64,000 nucleotides of DNA from an uncultured Alistipes sp. (GTDB lineage: Bacteria; Bacteroidota; Bacteroidia; Bacteroidales; Rikenellaceae): positions 83,911 through 147,910 of the forward strand of contig CANBCZ010000001.1 of the NCBI GenBank assembly GCA_947367255.1. The letters are read 5' to 3'. Every line of letters starts with the position of its first letter. Position 1 is the stretch's first letter. A program made the position numbers and the translations under genes. The notes beneath the pieces are model-generated. The model worked only from the letters and a program-made list of their open reading frames with translations, ran no database searches and was not told the DNA's origin. Below, piece after piece: positions 32,102-42,077 of this stretch.

Positions 32102-35095
32102 TTACTCTGGAAGAACCACGGTCTTAGCCTGATAGAGCTTACCCTCAGCATCAGTCCAAGCAACAGCTACAGTAGCCTCCTCAGGAACACCTGCAAGTGT
32201 GCCAGTGTATGTAGTTGCGCTCTGTACAGCCTCTGGATTGATTGTGAGCATATAAGTCAAATCGTCATCATCGTGGTAGTAACGATTTGGAACTGCAATA
32301 ATCCACATGTTTGTAGCACCAGCACCTGGAGTTACTGTGTAGTTGAGAGTAGCATCTGTAAGTGTAGCCTCGATTGTTGGCTGAGAAGCTGCCCAAGCAG
32401 CATCAGTCTCAGCTACGAATGGCTGAGTAAATACAGGGGCAGAAACTGCCTCATAGTAGTTACCCTCGTTATCCATCCAAACGATAAAGATATTAGCCTT
32501 AACATCGTAAGTACGGCCAACCTTGTAGTCTGGAGTGATAGTCGCAGCCTCAGTGAATGACTTACTACCGTAGTACTGACCCTCCTTGAGAATCATAAAG
32601 TCTACAACGTCACGTGCAGGGCTGTCAATAGGAAGAACATCTGAATCAGGAATAGCAATCCAGTACTTAGTAGTACCAGCAGCAGGTGTAACGTTCAGAG
32701 TTACAGCAAAGCTACCGTAGTCGCCATCCCACGCTACAGAGTAGTCAAATGTAGGCTTCATAGCAGCATACTTCTCGTTTGTAGCACGAATGAGTGGGTA
32801 CTCAGGGAGCTTTGGAGTGAAGTAGTAGAATGATGCACGTGAAGGGTTGCCCTCTGCATCTACAGCAACAACTGCAAATGCATACTCCTCATTTGTTGAC
32901 AGCTCAGTTACGTTGATAGCACCATCAACCAACTCAGCAGCAGAGATCTCGTTTACATAGTAGCTCTCACCAAGAGCAAGTGTGCCCTCAGCAGACTCCT
33001 CGCCCTTCCAAGAGTAACCACCCTTCTCTACAGCCATATAACGGTAAGATACAGCCTCACCACCAGTTGTAGATACCTTGATTGATGCAGTTGTAGCGTC
33101 AATCTTACAAGCAGTCTGGTCGATAACAACCTTCAGAGTCTCGTTGTAGTCGAGTGACTTAGTCTTGAACTCCTGCTTGTAGAGCTGGCTATATTTACCC
33201 TCTGTGTCAACAGCAAATGCTACAAGAGTAGCGCTAGCACCTGGAGAGAGTGAAGAGATGTAAGCAGAAGCTGTGTTGCCCATAGCAATCTGCTGATACT
33301 CAGTGTTGTAAGCAATAACATGTGCGAGCAACTCCTCATCAGTCTTGTACTCTGCAAGCTCCTCGTTGTTTGCAAACCAAGCGTAGATCATAGATGTATT
33401 CTGAGAACCGTTGATTGCAACCTCCAGGTTGGTATATGTAGTCTCGCGAGCCTCGAAAGCGAGGGTAGCAGAACCACCAGCAGCGATGTTAGTTGTTGTG
33501 TAAGCAAAGGTCTTGATGTCAGCAGCCACATAATCAGTCTCAGCCTTGCCCTCAATAAGTGGAAGGATGTATACCAAGTATGTAGAGTTAGGGTAGATAC
33601 CGCCCCAAATTGTAGAACCTGGGAAGTCGATAACATTACCCTTGTAGTTAAGCTCTGACATCTGCTCACCGAACATGCCGTAGCCACTCTGCCAGTTACC
33701 AAATGCATTCTCGAGCTGAGCCTTAAGCTCAGCCTCCTCGCTACCGGCAAGAACACCTACGATATAGCCAGCGTAACCGCCACCTACAGCAGTAAACTCA
33801 ACATTGTTGAAGGTAACAGATGTAGCCTCTACATTAACAAATGAAGGGGTGAAAACAGAGTAAACAATCTCATCAGCAGAGTATACGTGATCCCAAGCAT
33901 CGCTACCAGCAAGAGCCCAAACAACATAAGATACACCTGTAGGGATCTCTACAAACTCAGCAGGGTTGTATACACCAGCGATCATTTCGTTATAGAGCTG
34001 CTTGAGAGATACAGTAAGCTGAGGATCAGTAAAATCAGGAGCCATGAGTGAGTAGTCGTTCTTGTCCTTAGCAATCTGCTCAGCGTTGAACTCATCGTAA
34101 AGAGCAATACCGTAAGAGATACCAGACCAACGCAGACCTGCGTTGTTGTAGATAGTTACCTCCTCACCAGCGATCTCAACGATTACAGATTTTGCAGATG
34201 CAGATACAACAAGCTTACCTACCATACACTTGCCATCGCCACCAGCAGCGTGGATCTTTACAGCACCCTCGAGCTCAGCCTCGCCTGCGTCGATCTTCTC
34301 CTGAGTTGGAGCAGTAACAGTGAGGGTCTTGCCGTTGATAGTAGCCTTCCAACCCTCAGGCTTAGCGATAACAGTAAGGTCGTCGATGTTGTCAGCCTTG
34401 AGAGCAACAGCTACAGACTCACCTGGAGCAACGAAAGTCTTACCAGCCTGAACGCCGAAGTCGATAGTCTCAGCCTTAGGAACAGAGATAACCTCGCCTG
34501 AAGCCAGAGTGAAGTCTACAGAGTTCTCACCATCTACTACACCGATAAAGATGCAAGCAGAGTTGCCGCCCTCCTCAGCCTTCTTCTCTACAACAACCCA
34601 AGTGTTACCACCATCTACAGAGAGCTCTACGTCGCCTGTTGCAGGGTTTACGCGGAACTCAGGTGCTGCGTTGTGGGTTACAGGAACCTTGTTGCCGGCG
34701 CCGTCTGTAATAGCTACAGCTGCACCATCAACAATCTGTGCCCAGTAGTAAACACCATCCTGGAGAACAACAGTCACACAGCCGTTGTTTACCTCAGCTG
34801 CAGGCTTGTACTCAGGATAAACGGTAATCTTCTCACCTGAAGTGAGCAGGATGTCCCAAGAACCGTCGTTGTTCTTTGTTGCAGAAGCAACTACGCTCTT
34901 AGAGTCGATCAGGGACTTGAGTGCTGCAACCTCGTTGTCGAGCTTCTCCTCAAGCTTGCTAACCTTCTCATAGAGGTCGGCAATCTCCTGACGGATAGCG
35001 GTATCGTCATACGGCTCGGTACATGATACAAAGAGTATCGATGTAGCAACGAGGGTAGCGAACACGCCCTTCAAAATTGCATAAAAGTTCTTCAT
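32102..35095 (-). CDS. Surface lipoprotein with DUF4988/PL29-N-like module and Fn3-like repeats
   Basis: The 997-residue lipoprotein has a lipobox (ILFVSC, Cys at about 25) followed by acidic residues. A coiled coil (about 32-65, IADLYEKVSKLEEKLDNEV) comes next. Then a DUF4988-type module (about 70-170, SWDILLTSGEKITVYPEYKP and GVYYWAQIVDGAAVAITDG) is typical of the N-terminus of Bacteroidetes polysaccharide-utilisation and cell-surface lipoproteins. The remaining part is made of beta-sandwich, Fn3-like segments of about 100-120 residues. No catalytic domain is seen. It is the last gene of the 42.5-32.1 kb leftward cluster. Confidence 0.75.
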   Translation of the reverse strand: MKNFYAILKGVFATLVATSILFVSCTEPYDDTAIRQEIADLYEKVSKLEEKLDNEVAALKSLIDSKSVVASATKNNDGSWDILLTSGEKITVYPEYKPAAEVNNGCVTVVLQDGVYYWAQIVDGAAVAITDGAGNKVPVTHNAAPEFRVNPATGDVELSVDGGNTWVVVEKKAEEGGNSACIFIGVVDGENSVDFTLASGEVISVPKAETIDFGVQAGKTFVAPGESVAVALKADNIDDLTVIAKPEGWKATINGKTLTVTAPTQEKIDAGEAELEGAVKIHAAGGDGKCMVGKLVVSASAKSVIVEIAGEEVTIYNNAGLRWSGISYGIALYDEFNAEQIAKDKNDYSLMAPDFTDPQLTVSLKQLYNEMIAGVYNPAEFVEIPTGVSYVVWALAGSDAWDHVYSADEIVYSVFTPSFVNVEATSVTFNNVEFTAVGGGYAGYIVGVLAGSEEAELKAQLENAFGNWQSGYGMFGEQMSELNYKGNVIDFPGSTIWGGIYPNSTYLVYILPLIEGKAETDYVAADIKTFAYTTTNIAAGGSATLAFEARETTYTNLEVAINGSQNTSMIYAWFANNEELAEYKTDEELLAHVIAYNTEYQQIAMGNTASAYISSLSPGASATLVAFAVDTEGKYSQLYKQEFKTKSLDYNETLKVVIDQTACKIDATTASIKVSTTGGEAVSYRYMAVEKGGYSWKGEESAEGTLALGESYYVNEISAAELVDGAINVTELSTNEEYAFAVVAVDAEGNPSRASFYYFTPKLPEYPLIRATNEKYAAMKPTFDYSVAWDGDYGSFAVTLNVTPAAGTTKYWIAIPDSDVLPIDSPARDVVDFMILKEGQYYGSKSFTEAATITPDYKVGRTYDVKANIFIVWMDNEGNYYEAVSAPVFTQPFVAETDAAWAASQPTIEATLTDATLNYTVTPGAGATNMWIIAVPNRYYHDDDDLTYMLTINPEAVQSATTYTGTLAGVPEEATVAVAWTDAEGKLYQAKTVVLPE

Positions 35096-35263
35096 ATTAT
35101 AAAACTTTTAACTGGGAGGGGTGAATCAGGCGCTCCTCCCTGTAAAATATTCGCCGGCTCCTGATTTGCCGGACTGTTAATTATTTGAGGTGTATTTGTT
35201 AATTATCAATTCCTCCTAATTTATAAAATCCACCTTTTTTGGTTTCTTAGGTATCCTTCCTAT
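35096..35263 (-). other. Intergenic spacer with two hairpins
   Basis: No gene is seen. On the minus strand there are CCGGC-AAATCAGGA-GCCGG and GGGAGGAGC...CACCCCTCCC hairpins (35113-35172). Their position between two lipoprotein genes suggests attenuation or mRNA processing, but I see no T run. Confidence 0.45.
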
Positions 35264-37561
35264 TTATTTAAGTGATACTACTCTTACTGCAGGGCGCTTG
35301 ATGCTCTGGAATGCAGGGTGCTCGGTTGCCGCTGCCGCCTTAGCTGTTGGCTTGTAGTTAGGGTAGTAGTCTGTAAGGGTCTTTGCGCTTGTGCCGTCCC
35401 AGATTACATACGAGAGCGGACCGCGTACAGAGTTCTTGCTGTATGGGATACAGAGTGCAACCAATACCTGACCTGCAGGCTCCGAGAGGGTAGTGTTGAT
35501 GTTGTTTGTTGTAAGACCCTGTGCAGAGCAGTATGTGGTCCACTTCTTGAGCATCTCCTCGGCAGTGTAGTAGCTCTCGTTTCCGAGACGGTTGATACCC
35601 AGCGCATCGTTGTCCATAGAGGCATCGCCCACCATATACTTCATCTCGGCAGTCTGGTTGTTTGCGGTAAATGTAAATACCACCTGACCGTTTGCGCCGA
35701 GCTCGGCTGTTACCTGTGCTACAGGGTTGTCACCATCCTCAACATCCGGAAGTGTCACCTCCTCAAACATCAGCTCGCCCACAACGCCGTTCCAGTCCTC
35801 GCACATATATGCATACTTGATCTTTGTGCCCGGCTCAAATCCCGGAAGGGTGTATGTATCCTTGCCGATAGGCTCTGCAGCCCAGTTGTTCGAGATAAGA
35901 CCCTGCGCATCACCTGGCATACCGAAGCCGAGGAACGAGAGGAATGTATCACGACCCGCATCAGCCGATGGCTGTGCACCGTCAAGTACAGGCTCGATAT
36001 ACTGGAAACGAACACCCGCGTGCTTTGTAAAGTCGTAGTTAAACACGATTGTAACGCCAGTTCTACCATTTGCAGTAAGTGTGAGCTTACAGTCAGATAC
36101 ACAAGCAGAAGGGTTGTCTGTTACAAGCTTCTTTGTCTTGAAAGTGTCTGTAAACTTGACTGTACCAAGCTCCTGAGCGCTGTTACGACCAACATATGCA
36201 ATAACATACTCGGTGTCAGGGTTTGAGTAGAGAATCTCGTAAGAGGTATATGCAGCGCTGTTGTTGTTAAAGTAGTTCTCGTTGCGAAGACCGTAACCGT
36301 CATCGTTGAGTGTACGAGCAAATGCAGCAAGCTCAGCCTCTGTAGCCTTGGTTTTGTAGTACTCGGCATCCTCAGGGGTGATAAACTTGTAGAACATAAA
36401 CGGAGCGTTGTTCTCCATAACCATCTCGTACCATACATACGATGCGCCCATACGCTCGGTAACAACACGCATAGCAACATCTGCAGGTGCTACTACCGGC
36501 TTTGGAAGCAGGGTAAATACCTTCGAATCCATAACCGTTGCAGGGGTGTAGTTCTCGTCGAGTGCAATCGCTGTCGCCATAATAGGCACATCCGACGAAG
36601 CATCCTGACCAAAGTCGATGTAGAAGTGACAGCTGTCAGGGTCTGCTGCCGAGATAGGGTCGCCGATAACCGAGTGACGCATAAAGTCGATGTAGAGCTT
36701 CTCGCCATAGATCTCGATATATGGCTTGAGGTCATACTCGTTCGAGCACCACTGATAGAGGTACTTACAGTCTGCATTAGGCTTGTAGGTAATCTCCATT
36801 GCGGTATAGCTTACCTTTACATCTACATCCACGCGCGGATTACCCACCAGCGGTGCAGAAGGGGTCTTTACATAACAGAGCGACATATCTCCATCTACTG
36901 TACCCTCCTTGTCGTAGCAGGCAATAACGATAATGATGTACTCCGAGTCAGGCACTACGCGCACCTGAGAGTAAGATGTGTTCATCCAGTCGAACTCCTT
37001 TGCAGCGTAGTCCGAGTGGGTTGTAGGGTCAAATGTAAAACCTGCCGAACCTGTAGTGTTGAAGATCAGATCGCGGATGTATGTATCCACATCGCGAGCC
37101 TCAAGTTTGCTCTTGCCCTCAGAGCGCATACGCTCATAGAGAGAGTTGTAGAGGTGTGCCAACGGATATACATCGAGTCGGTAAGACTGTACAGCCTCGC
37201 CCGGACGAACTGTAAACACGAAGTTACGGTTCTCAACCTTTGTCACCTCGATAGTTGCACCGTCGCTTGATGCCTCCACCTTGTTCTCATAAGCGGTCAC
37301 AGGTGTCGGAACTCCCGGATAGATATCTACCGGAGTCTGTGCCGGTTTGTCTGGATCCGGAGTTGGGTTGTCCGGGTTATCAGGGTTGTCCGGATTATCT
37401 GGGTTATCCGGATTGTCAGGATTATCCGGGTTGTCCGGGTTGTCAGGATTCTCCGGCTGCTCCTGCTGATTTTCATTCACAGGTGCATTCTCGCCACAAG
37501 ATACTGCAACGCTCACAGTAAGGAGCGCACAGAGTGCAATTGTTAAAAATTTCTTAATCAT
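35264..37561 (-). CDS. Surface lipoprotein with NPD tandem repeat
   Basis: The 765-residue lipoprotein has a lipobox (VAVSC, Cys at 22). A linker with nine NPD tripeptide repeats (about 37-65) is followed by PTPDPDKPAQTP. After this come beta-rich modules of about 130 residues that look Fn3-like (for example YRLDVYPLAHLYNSL, CKYLYQWCSNEYDLKPYIEIYG). The ends of the modules recur, suggesting duplicated domains. No enzyme motif is recognised. It lies 5 nt after the triple Omp28 gene. Confidence 0.7.
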   Translation of the reverse strand: MIKKFLTIALCALLTVSVAVSCGENAPVNENQQEQPENPDNPDNPDNPDNPDNPDNPDNPDNPDNPTPDPDKPAQTPVDIYPGVPTPVTAYENKVEASSDGATIEVTKVENRNFVFTVRPGEAVQSYRLDVYPLAHLYNSLYERMRSEGKSKLEARDVDTYIRDLIFNTTGSAGFTFDPTTHSDYAAKEFDWMNTSYSQVRVVPDSEYIIIVIACYDKEGTVDGDMSLCYVKTPSAPLVGNPRVDVDVKVSYTAMEITYKPNADCKYLYQWCSNEYDLKPYIEIYGEKLYIDFMRHSVIGDPISAADPDSCHFYIDFGQDASSDVPIMATAIALDENYTPATVMDSKVFTLLPKPVVAPADVAMRVVTERMGASYVWYEMVMENNAPFMFYKFITPEDAEYYKTKATEAELAAFARTLNDDGYGLRNENYFNNNSAAYTSYEILYSNPDTEYVIAYVGRNSAQELGTVKFTDTFKTKKLVTDNPSACVSDCKLTLTANGRTGVTIVFNYDFTKHAGVRFQYIEPVLDGAQPSADAGRDTFLSFLGFGMPGDAQGLISNNWAAEPIGKDTYTLPGFEPGTKIKYAYMCEDWNGVVGELMFEEVTLPDVEDGDNPVAQVTAELGANGQVVFTFTANNQTAEMKYMVGDASMDNDALGINRLGNESYYTAEEMLKKWTTYCSAQGLTTNNINTTLSEPAGQVLVALCIPYSKNSVRGPLSYVIWDGTSAKTLTDYYPNYKPTAKAAAATEHPAFQSIKRPAVRVVSLK
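37365..37450 (-). repeat. 9-bp tandem repeat encoding (Asn-Pro-Asp)n
   Basis: About nine copies of a 9-bp unit (GGGTTGTCC and synonymous variants on the plus strand). The unit is a multiple of three, so changes in copy number would change linker length without frameshift. Confidence 0.85.
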
Positions 37562-37566
37562 AGTAC

Positions 37567-40431
37567 CTATTTTTTATAGTCGTAATCTACACTTCCACCA
37601 ACAGCACATACGGCTGCATTGATAACTGTCTGACTGTTATCGAATACAAGGGCGCAGAGGGTGCAGTTCTCCTTTTTCCAACTGCTGTCAAGGCTAAATG
37701 TATAGCTCTTTGTCGCCTTCTCTGCTGCCTTAATTTCTCCCACGCGGTCGCCCTCATAGAGTGACGATACTAATTTGCGTACCACATGGTCGTGCTGGTA
37801 GTTGTTTACATATGTTCCGCCCTTGTTCTGCGTTGCAATAATCTTATCCTCAAGCAGATATAGTGCAACGCGATATGTTCCGCTCTTAGCTGCATAGATC
37901 TCTATCTCCGCGCTGCTTGCCGTTGCCGACATCTTAATTCCGCACGGTGCTGCGCTCTCGAATGAGCGGTCAATCATCGGCTGAATCTCTGTGAGTGTAC
38001 TTGTTGCCTCGCGCATATCGACCAAGAATCCTGGGAATCCGCCGATGCCGAACTTGGTAACAAATGTATTTGTCAGCGCAATACCCATAGGGTCGTCGCC
38101 ACCTGTAGAGTCGTGGAACGCCATAATGTGTACTGTGTCGTAGCTGTACCAAATCTCAATAAGGTCCTTGAGGAAGATATAACCGCCCGGACACATCGCA
38201 CACCAAGCACCGGTAAACTCAAATACCGATACATGGCGGTTAAACTCCACATCGGCAATCTCCTCGCCACCATCATCGTTGCCGCCATTGTCGCTCTCAA
38301 GAGCATAGTCGCAACTCTTGCCTACACCACACTCGTTGGTGTTGTTGCAGCTGTATGTCACGCCATTGTCGGATGTCGAGAGTGCGGATACCACTACGCG
38401 CATATTCTCCGGCTTCCAGTTGCTCTGCAGTGTGGTTGTCACTACTGTAGTCAGCGGAGTATCCACGCCCGCTTTAAGGGTCGCACCACTATTGAACTTG
38501 TCGCCGTAGATATTTCCCGAGAGCACCGCACGCACCACATTGTTGTGGGTATATGTGCCCGTAACACCATACTGCTCAGCCACAATGCCATCCTCTACGA
38601 GCATTACCAAGTAGCGATACGAGGAGTCGATGTTGGACTGTATTCTCGGAGTAATTGTCAGCTTGCGTGTAGCACTGTCGTATGAGGTCGAGATAGCCAC
38701 ACCGCAGGTCGGAGGGTAGTTTTCGACACGCTTTGCCATCTCGGACTCGATTACCGAGCGGACGCTTGTCATCTCCTCTCCCTCGCGAAGGTCGAGGTAG
38801 AACATAGGCAATCCGTTACCCTTCAGTGTCTTGTAGTATGTGTCGCCCATAGAGATTTTCATCGGGTCGGCAATGGTGTAGTCGAGGTGGAACGATACCG
38901 GCACAAGTCGGTTAGGCTGTGAGCCCTGTATAGACTTTATCACTGTGCTCAAAGTAGGGCAGTTAGGACAGCCGATAGATGTAAACTGCATACCGAGCAA
39001 CTTGTGGCGGAAGTTCTTCTTGCCACCGCTCTCTGCCGATGTTGCCACTACGGTAACCTCATCCTCTGTAACAAACTCGCCACCCTTGTAGTAGCGCGCT
39101 GTAAAGGTGTAGTTACCTGCTACGGTGGTTGTAAAGCTGTTTGCACCCGCCGCAAGGGTCATCTTCTCGCCATTGAATGTGCGGATAATGTTCATCGACT
39201 TGTCACGACTCACATCCTCATTGCCGTACTTTACGGTAAATGTCGCGGCATCTGTTCCGTTGGCACTTATAGTGTTCTTGTCGGCAGTTATTGTGAGCTT
39301 CTTCTCCGGCAGACCGTTGTAGTTCTCCACACCTGCATAGTCGGCACTGCCACCGAGCTTGCAGACATTGGCGTTGTCCACCATAACCATTCCGTTGCGC
39401 TTTGTCAGCACAAATACCACAACGCGCATATTCTCTGTGTCGTTGTACTTGACATCCTCAATGACAAAGCTCTTTGTGCGCTCTACATCGGCTACGGTGT
39501 TTATCTTGTTCTGACCCATCTCGAAGAAGTTGTCAGACTTTGCCACCACAATATCGTTGTAGATACCATCTACCGCTGTGCCGCCATCGTAGTACTGATT
39601 GTCAAGCAATACGGCATATCCGAACTCATACTCGCCACCCGTTACCGAGGTCATTGCCGCCTCGATTGTAAGGGTTGTGCCCTCGAGTTTTGTGCTCTCT
39701 ATCTTTACACCGCAGGTTGCAGGGAATCTCTGCAGATGGCTCTCGATAAGCGCACCAATCTCACTCGGTGTGCGGGCGTTGCCATTCTGATACTGAAGGT
39801 CATATATGCAGGTTGGATATCCCTGACCGCCAAACTTGGCAAGCATAGCGGTTGCAAGGTCAGTATTGCCCTCTGTCAGCTCCCACTGGTCGCCATTGTG
39901 AACAGCGAGCACAATCATATTGCTCTTCCACATTGGGTCTACATTCTCAAGACCTGCAGTCATTGTTGGACAAGCAGGACACCACGCACCTGTCAGGTCG
40001 TAGATCATAACCTTCTGATTGTAAGGCTCGTACTTCTCGCGGTTTACCGCCTTCACCTGTACCGAGTTTGCCGACTGCTGACCCTTGTATGTGGCAATAA
40101 ACGAGTAGTCGCCGTTCTTTACGGCAGTGAATGTTGTCGCATAGCGCTCAAGGCGAACACCGCTCTTCTCGTGGATAAAGTAGATTTTTGACAACTTATC
40201 CTCATCGAAGGTGAGCTCCTCGCCATCAAGTGTCAGATAGAAGGTGACATAGTCATCGCCATCTGCCTCGATAGTCTGCTTGTCTACGCTCAGTATCAGA
40301 CCCTTATCCACTGTCGGCTCCTGCTCCTCGGGCTGCTTGTTGTCCTCGACGATAAGGTCGTTCGGTGTGCCGTGACAACCGATAGCAAAGAGTGCCAGCG
40401 AGGCAATTGTATATCGTAAAAAGTTCTTCAT
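37567..40431 (-). CDS. Lipoprotein with three Omp28-like thioredoxin modules
   Basis: The 954-residue lipoprotein has Cys19 as lipid anchor (AIGCHG). Three Omp28-type modules follow, each with a thioredoxin-like CxxC: WCPAC at Cys151/154, GCPNC at Cys488/491, and WCAMC at Cys744/747. Modules 1 and 2 are each preceded by an Ig-like domain (about 45-130 and 380-465) with similar sequence (LSVDKQTIEADGDDYVTF and ITADKNTISANGTDAATF). The architecture suggests internal duplication. With the TlpA protein at the head of the operon it could form a periplasmic/surface thiol-disulfide system. This is inference from domains and position. Confidence 0.8.
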   Translation of the reverse strand: MKNFLRYTIASLALFAIGCHGTPNDLIVEDNKQPEEQEPTVDKGLILSVDKQTIEADGDDYVTFYLTLDGEELTFDEDKLSKIYFIHEKSGVRLERYATTFTAVKNGDYSFIATYKGQQSANSVQVKAVNREKYEPYNQKVMIYDLTGAWCPACPTMTAGLENVDPMWKSNMIVLAVHNGDQWELTEGNTDLATAMLAKFGGQGYPTCIYDLQYQNGNARTPSEIGALIESHLQRFPATCGVKIESTKLEGTTLTIEAAMTSVTGGEYEFGYAVLLDNQYYDGGTAVDGIYNDIVVAKSDNFFEMGQNKINTVADVERTKSFVIEDVKYNDTENMRVVVFVLTKRNGMVMVDNANVCKLGGSADYAGVENYNGLPEKKLTITADKNTISANGTDAATFTVKYGNEDVSRDKSMNIIRTFNGEKMTLAAGANSFTTTVAGNYTFTARYYKGGEFVTEDEVTVVATSAESGGKKNFRHKLLGMQFTSIGCPNCPTLSTVIKSIQGSQPNRLVPVSFHLDYTIADPMKISMGDTYYKTLKGNGLPMFYLDLREGEEMTSVRSVIESEMAKRVENYPPTCGVAISTSYDSATRKLTITPRIQSNIDSSYRYLVMLVEDGIVAEQYGVTGTYTHNNVVRAVLSGNIYGDKFNSGATLKAGVDTPLTTVVTTTLQSNWKPENMRVVVSALSTSDNGVTYSCNNTNECGVGKSCDYALESDNGGNDDGGEEIADVEFNRHVSVFEFTGAWCAMCPGGYIFLKDLIEIWYSYDTVHIMAFHDSTGGDDPMGIALTNTFVTKFGIGGFPGFLVDMREATSTLTEIQPMIDRSFESAAPCGIKMSATASSAEIEIYAAKSGTYRVALYLLEDKIIATQNKGGTYVNNYQHDHVVRKLVSSLYEGDRVGEIKAAEKATKSYTFSLDSSWKKENCTLCALVFDNSQTVINAAVCAVGGSVDYDYKK

Positions 40432-40432
40432 C

Positions 40433-42058
40433 TTAGAAACTTGTTGTAATCATAAGGTTTGCACCTGTGTATGCAGGTATGTTTCTGCAGACACCACCCG
40501 AGCAGACAACTCCGGCACGGTTTCTACCGTAGCTGAGCTGAATACGGGTGCGAGACTTTGTGTAGCTCACACCGGCATTGTAGTAGTGAATCTTTGTGGC
40601 TCCGTGGTTGTACATGTCGCTTGCAAAGATGCTCCAGTGCGGAGCAAAGTTCACCTCAGCAAGTGCCGCCATCCAATCCCTCTTGTCGTGCTTCGAGAGC
40701 AGATACTGCAGCTCGAGTCGTGTCGATATGGTTGAGGTCCACTTGTAGAGCATATCGGCTACAAAGATGTTGCTCTTCCATGTGTACGGATTTACACCGT
40801 GTGAGTCGTTGTACTCTTGGAACGAGTAGAGGAAGTTGAGCTTGAACTTGCGCGTAAACTGCTTCTCGAGGGTAAAGTTGATGCTCTGCCAGAGCAGGTT
40901 GTCCGCCTTTGCCGAACGATCCTTGAGCAGTGAGTAGTAGGTCGAGTAGTTGAGTCCCAACCTCATACCGCGCTTGCCGCCGAGCTTTGTGCGACGAGCC
41001 ACATTGTAGTAGATATCTACCTGACCACCAATCTCACCCGGAGCGCAGTGGCTGCCAAGAATGGTGCTCGGCTGCACGATGTACGGGTTGAGGTTTGTCA
41101 GCATATATGAGTACTGCGCTGTAAGTGCAGGGATGTAGTTGAGCGCATTTGCTGTCGAGGTGTTGCGATATACAATCGGCATATCCATATACTCGAGTCG
41201 TCGGGCAGTGATATTTACGCCCAATCCATGACCGCTGTAACCAACCTCTATCAGCTGCGCGTTTCCGTTCTTGATAAGGTCGATGCGAGGGTCGTTCACT
41301 CCGTCATACGCGCCGTTAGGGTAGTGACGCTCGCCGGCATCGATATACTCTGCGCGAACAATAAATCCCTTACTCTCGAAGTTCAGTCGTCCCGAGAAAC
41401 CTGTCGAAGATGGCAGTCCGCCCTCCTCCTTCAGATCTGCCGATATAGCCTCGTGACGGTTGAGCACAGAACCCTCCACAGCGAGCAGTGTCTGCTTCCA
41501 GCCGGCAAGTGACGATATTGCAAACGAGAGGTCGGCACCACGCACCTGAGTCGATGAAAACTCCATACCCAGACGCGGCATACCCCATATAGCCTTGAGG
41601 GCAAGAATATCCTTGTAGCTGTATGTCACGCGAGCACCGAGCAGTGCGCTGTTCATACCCAAAGTACGGTCCTGATAAGAACGAAAAAGCAGTCCGCTGC
41701 CGAACTGATCGTAAAATGTACCTGCCGTAACAGAGAAGTCTTTATCTACCCACGAAGCGTAGAAGTTAGAGAGTCCCGCCTTTGTGAGGTTTGTCGGATA
41801 TCCCTGCAACACAGGCAGATAGCCCTCTGCCTGAACGCCGGCAGAGAATCTGCCGTGGTAGTAGTCTAACTTGAGGTAGTTGTTGGAACCGAAGCGGTCC
41901 TCCGGAACGACTGCGGCAGTTTTGCCATCCTCGACATAGTATATCGAGTTGGTCTCAAAACTGCCGGTCAGACGACCTTTGCGCTCCTCGTCCTTCTCTT
42001 GGGCAGTTGCTGCCGATACGAGTAGTGCGAGCGAGAGTAAAATTGTAAGTCTCTTCAT
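40433..42058 (-). CDS. DUF6029 outer-membrane barrel-like protein
   Basis: The 541-residue protein has a signal peptide (1-19). Alternating Tyr/aromatic strands follow (RLTGSFETNSIYYVED, YLKLDYYHGRFSAGVQAEGYLPV, FYASWVDKDFSVTAGTFYDQFGSGL) through to a C-terminal Phe (LMITTSF), consistent with an outer-membrane barrel. This matches the DUF6029 family in Bacteroidetes. It lies between TlpA and the Omp28-like lipoprotein, 19 nt and 1 nt from its neighbours. An outer-membrane partner of the Omp28 protein is a reasonable inference. Confidence 0.75.
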   Translation of the reverse strand: MKRLTILLSLALLVSAATAQEKDEERKGRLTGSFETNSIYYVEDGKTAAVVPEDRFGSNNYLKLDYYHGRFSAGVQAEGYLPVLQGYPTNLTKAGLSNFYASWVDKDFSVTAGTFYDQFGSGLLFRSYQDRTLGMNSALLGARVTYSYKDILALKAIWGMPRLGMEFSSTQVRGADLSFAISSLAGWKQTLLAVEGSVLNRHEAISADLKEEGGLPSSTGFSGRLNFESKGFIVRAEYIDAGERHYPNGAYDGVNDPRIDLIKNGNAQLIEVGYSGHGLGVNITARRLEYMDMPIVYRNTSTANALNYIPALTAQYSYMLTNLNPYIVQPSTILGSHCAPGEIGGQVDIYYNVARRTKLGGKRGMRLGLNYSTYYSLLKDRSAKADNLLWQSINFTLEKQFTRKFKLNFLYSFQEYNDSHGVNPYTWKSNIFVADMLYKWTSTISTRLELQYLLSKHDKRDWMAALAEVNFAPHWSIFASDMYNHGATKIHYYNAGVSYTKSRTRIQLSYGRNRAGVVCSGGVCRNIPAYTGANLMITTSF

Positions 42059-42077
42059 ATTTCAGTTTGGTCGAAAA

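Noticed and set aside
37365..37450. NPD repeat as slipped-strand phase switch
   Set aside because: The unit is 9 bp, so copy-number changes cannot shift the frame.
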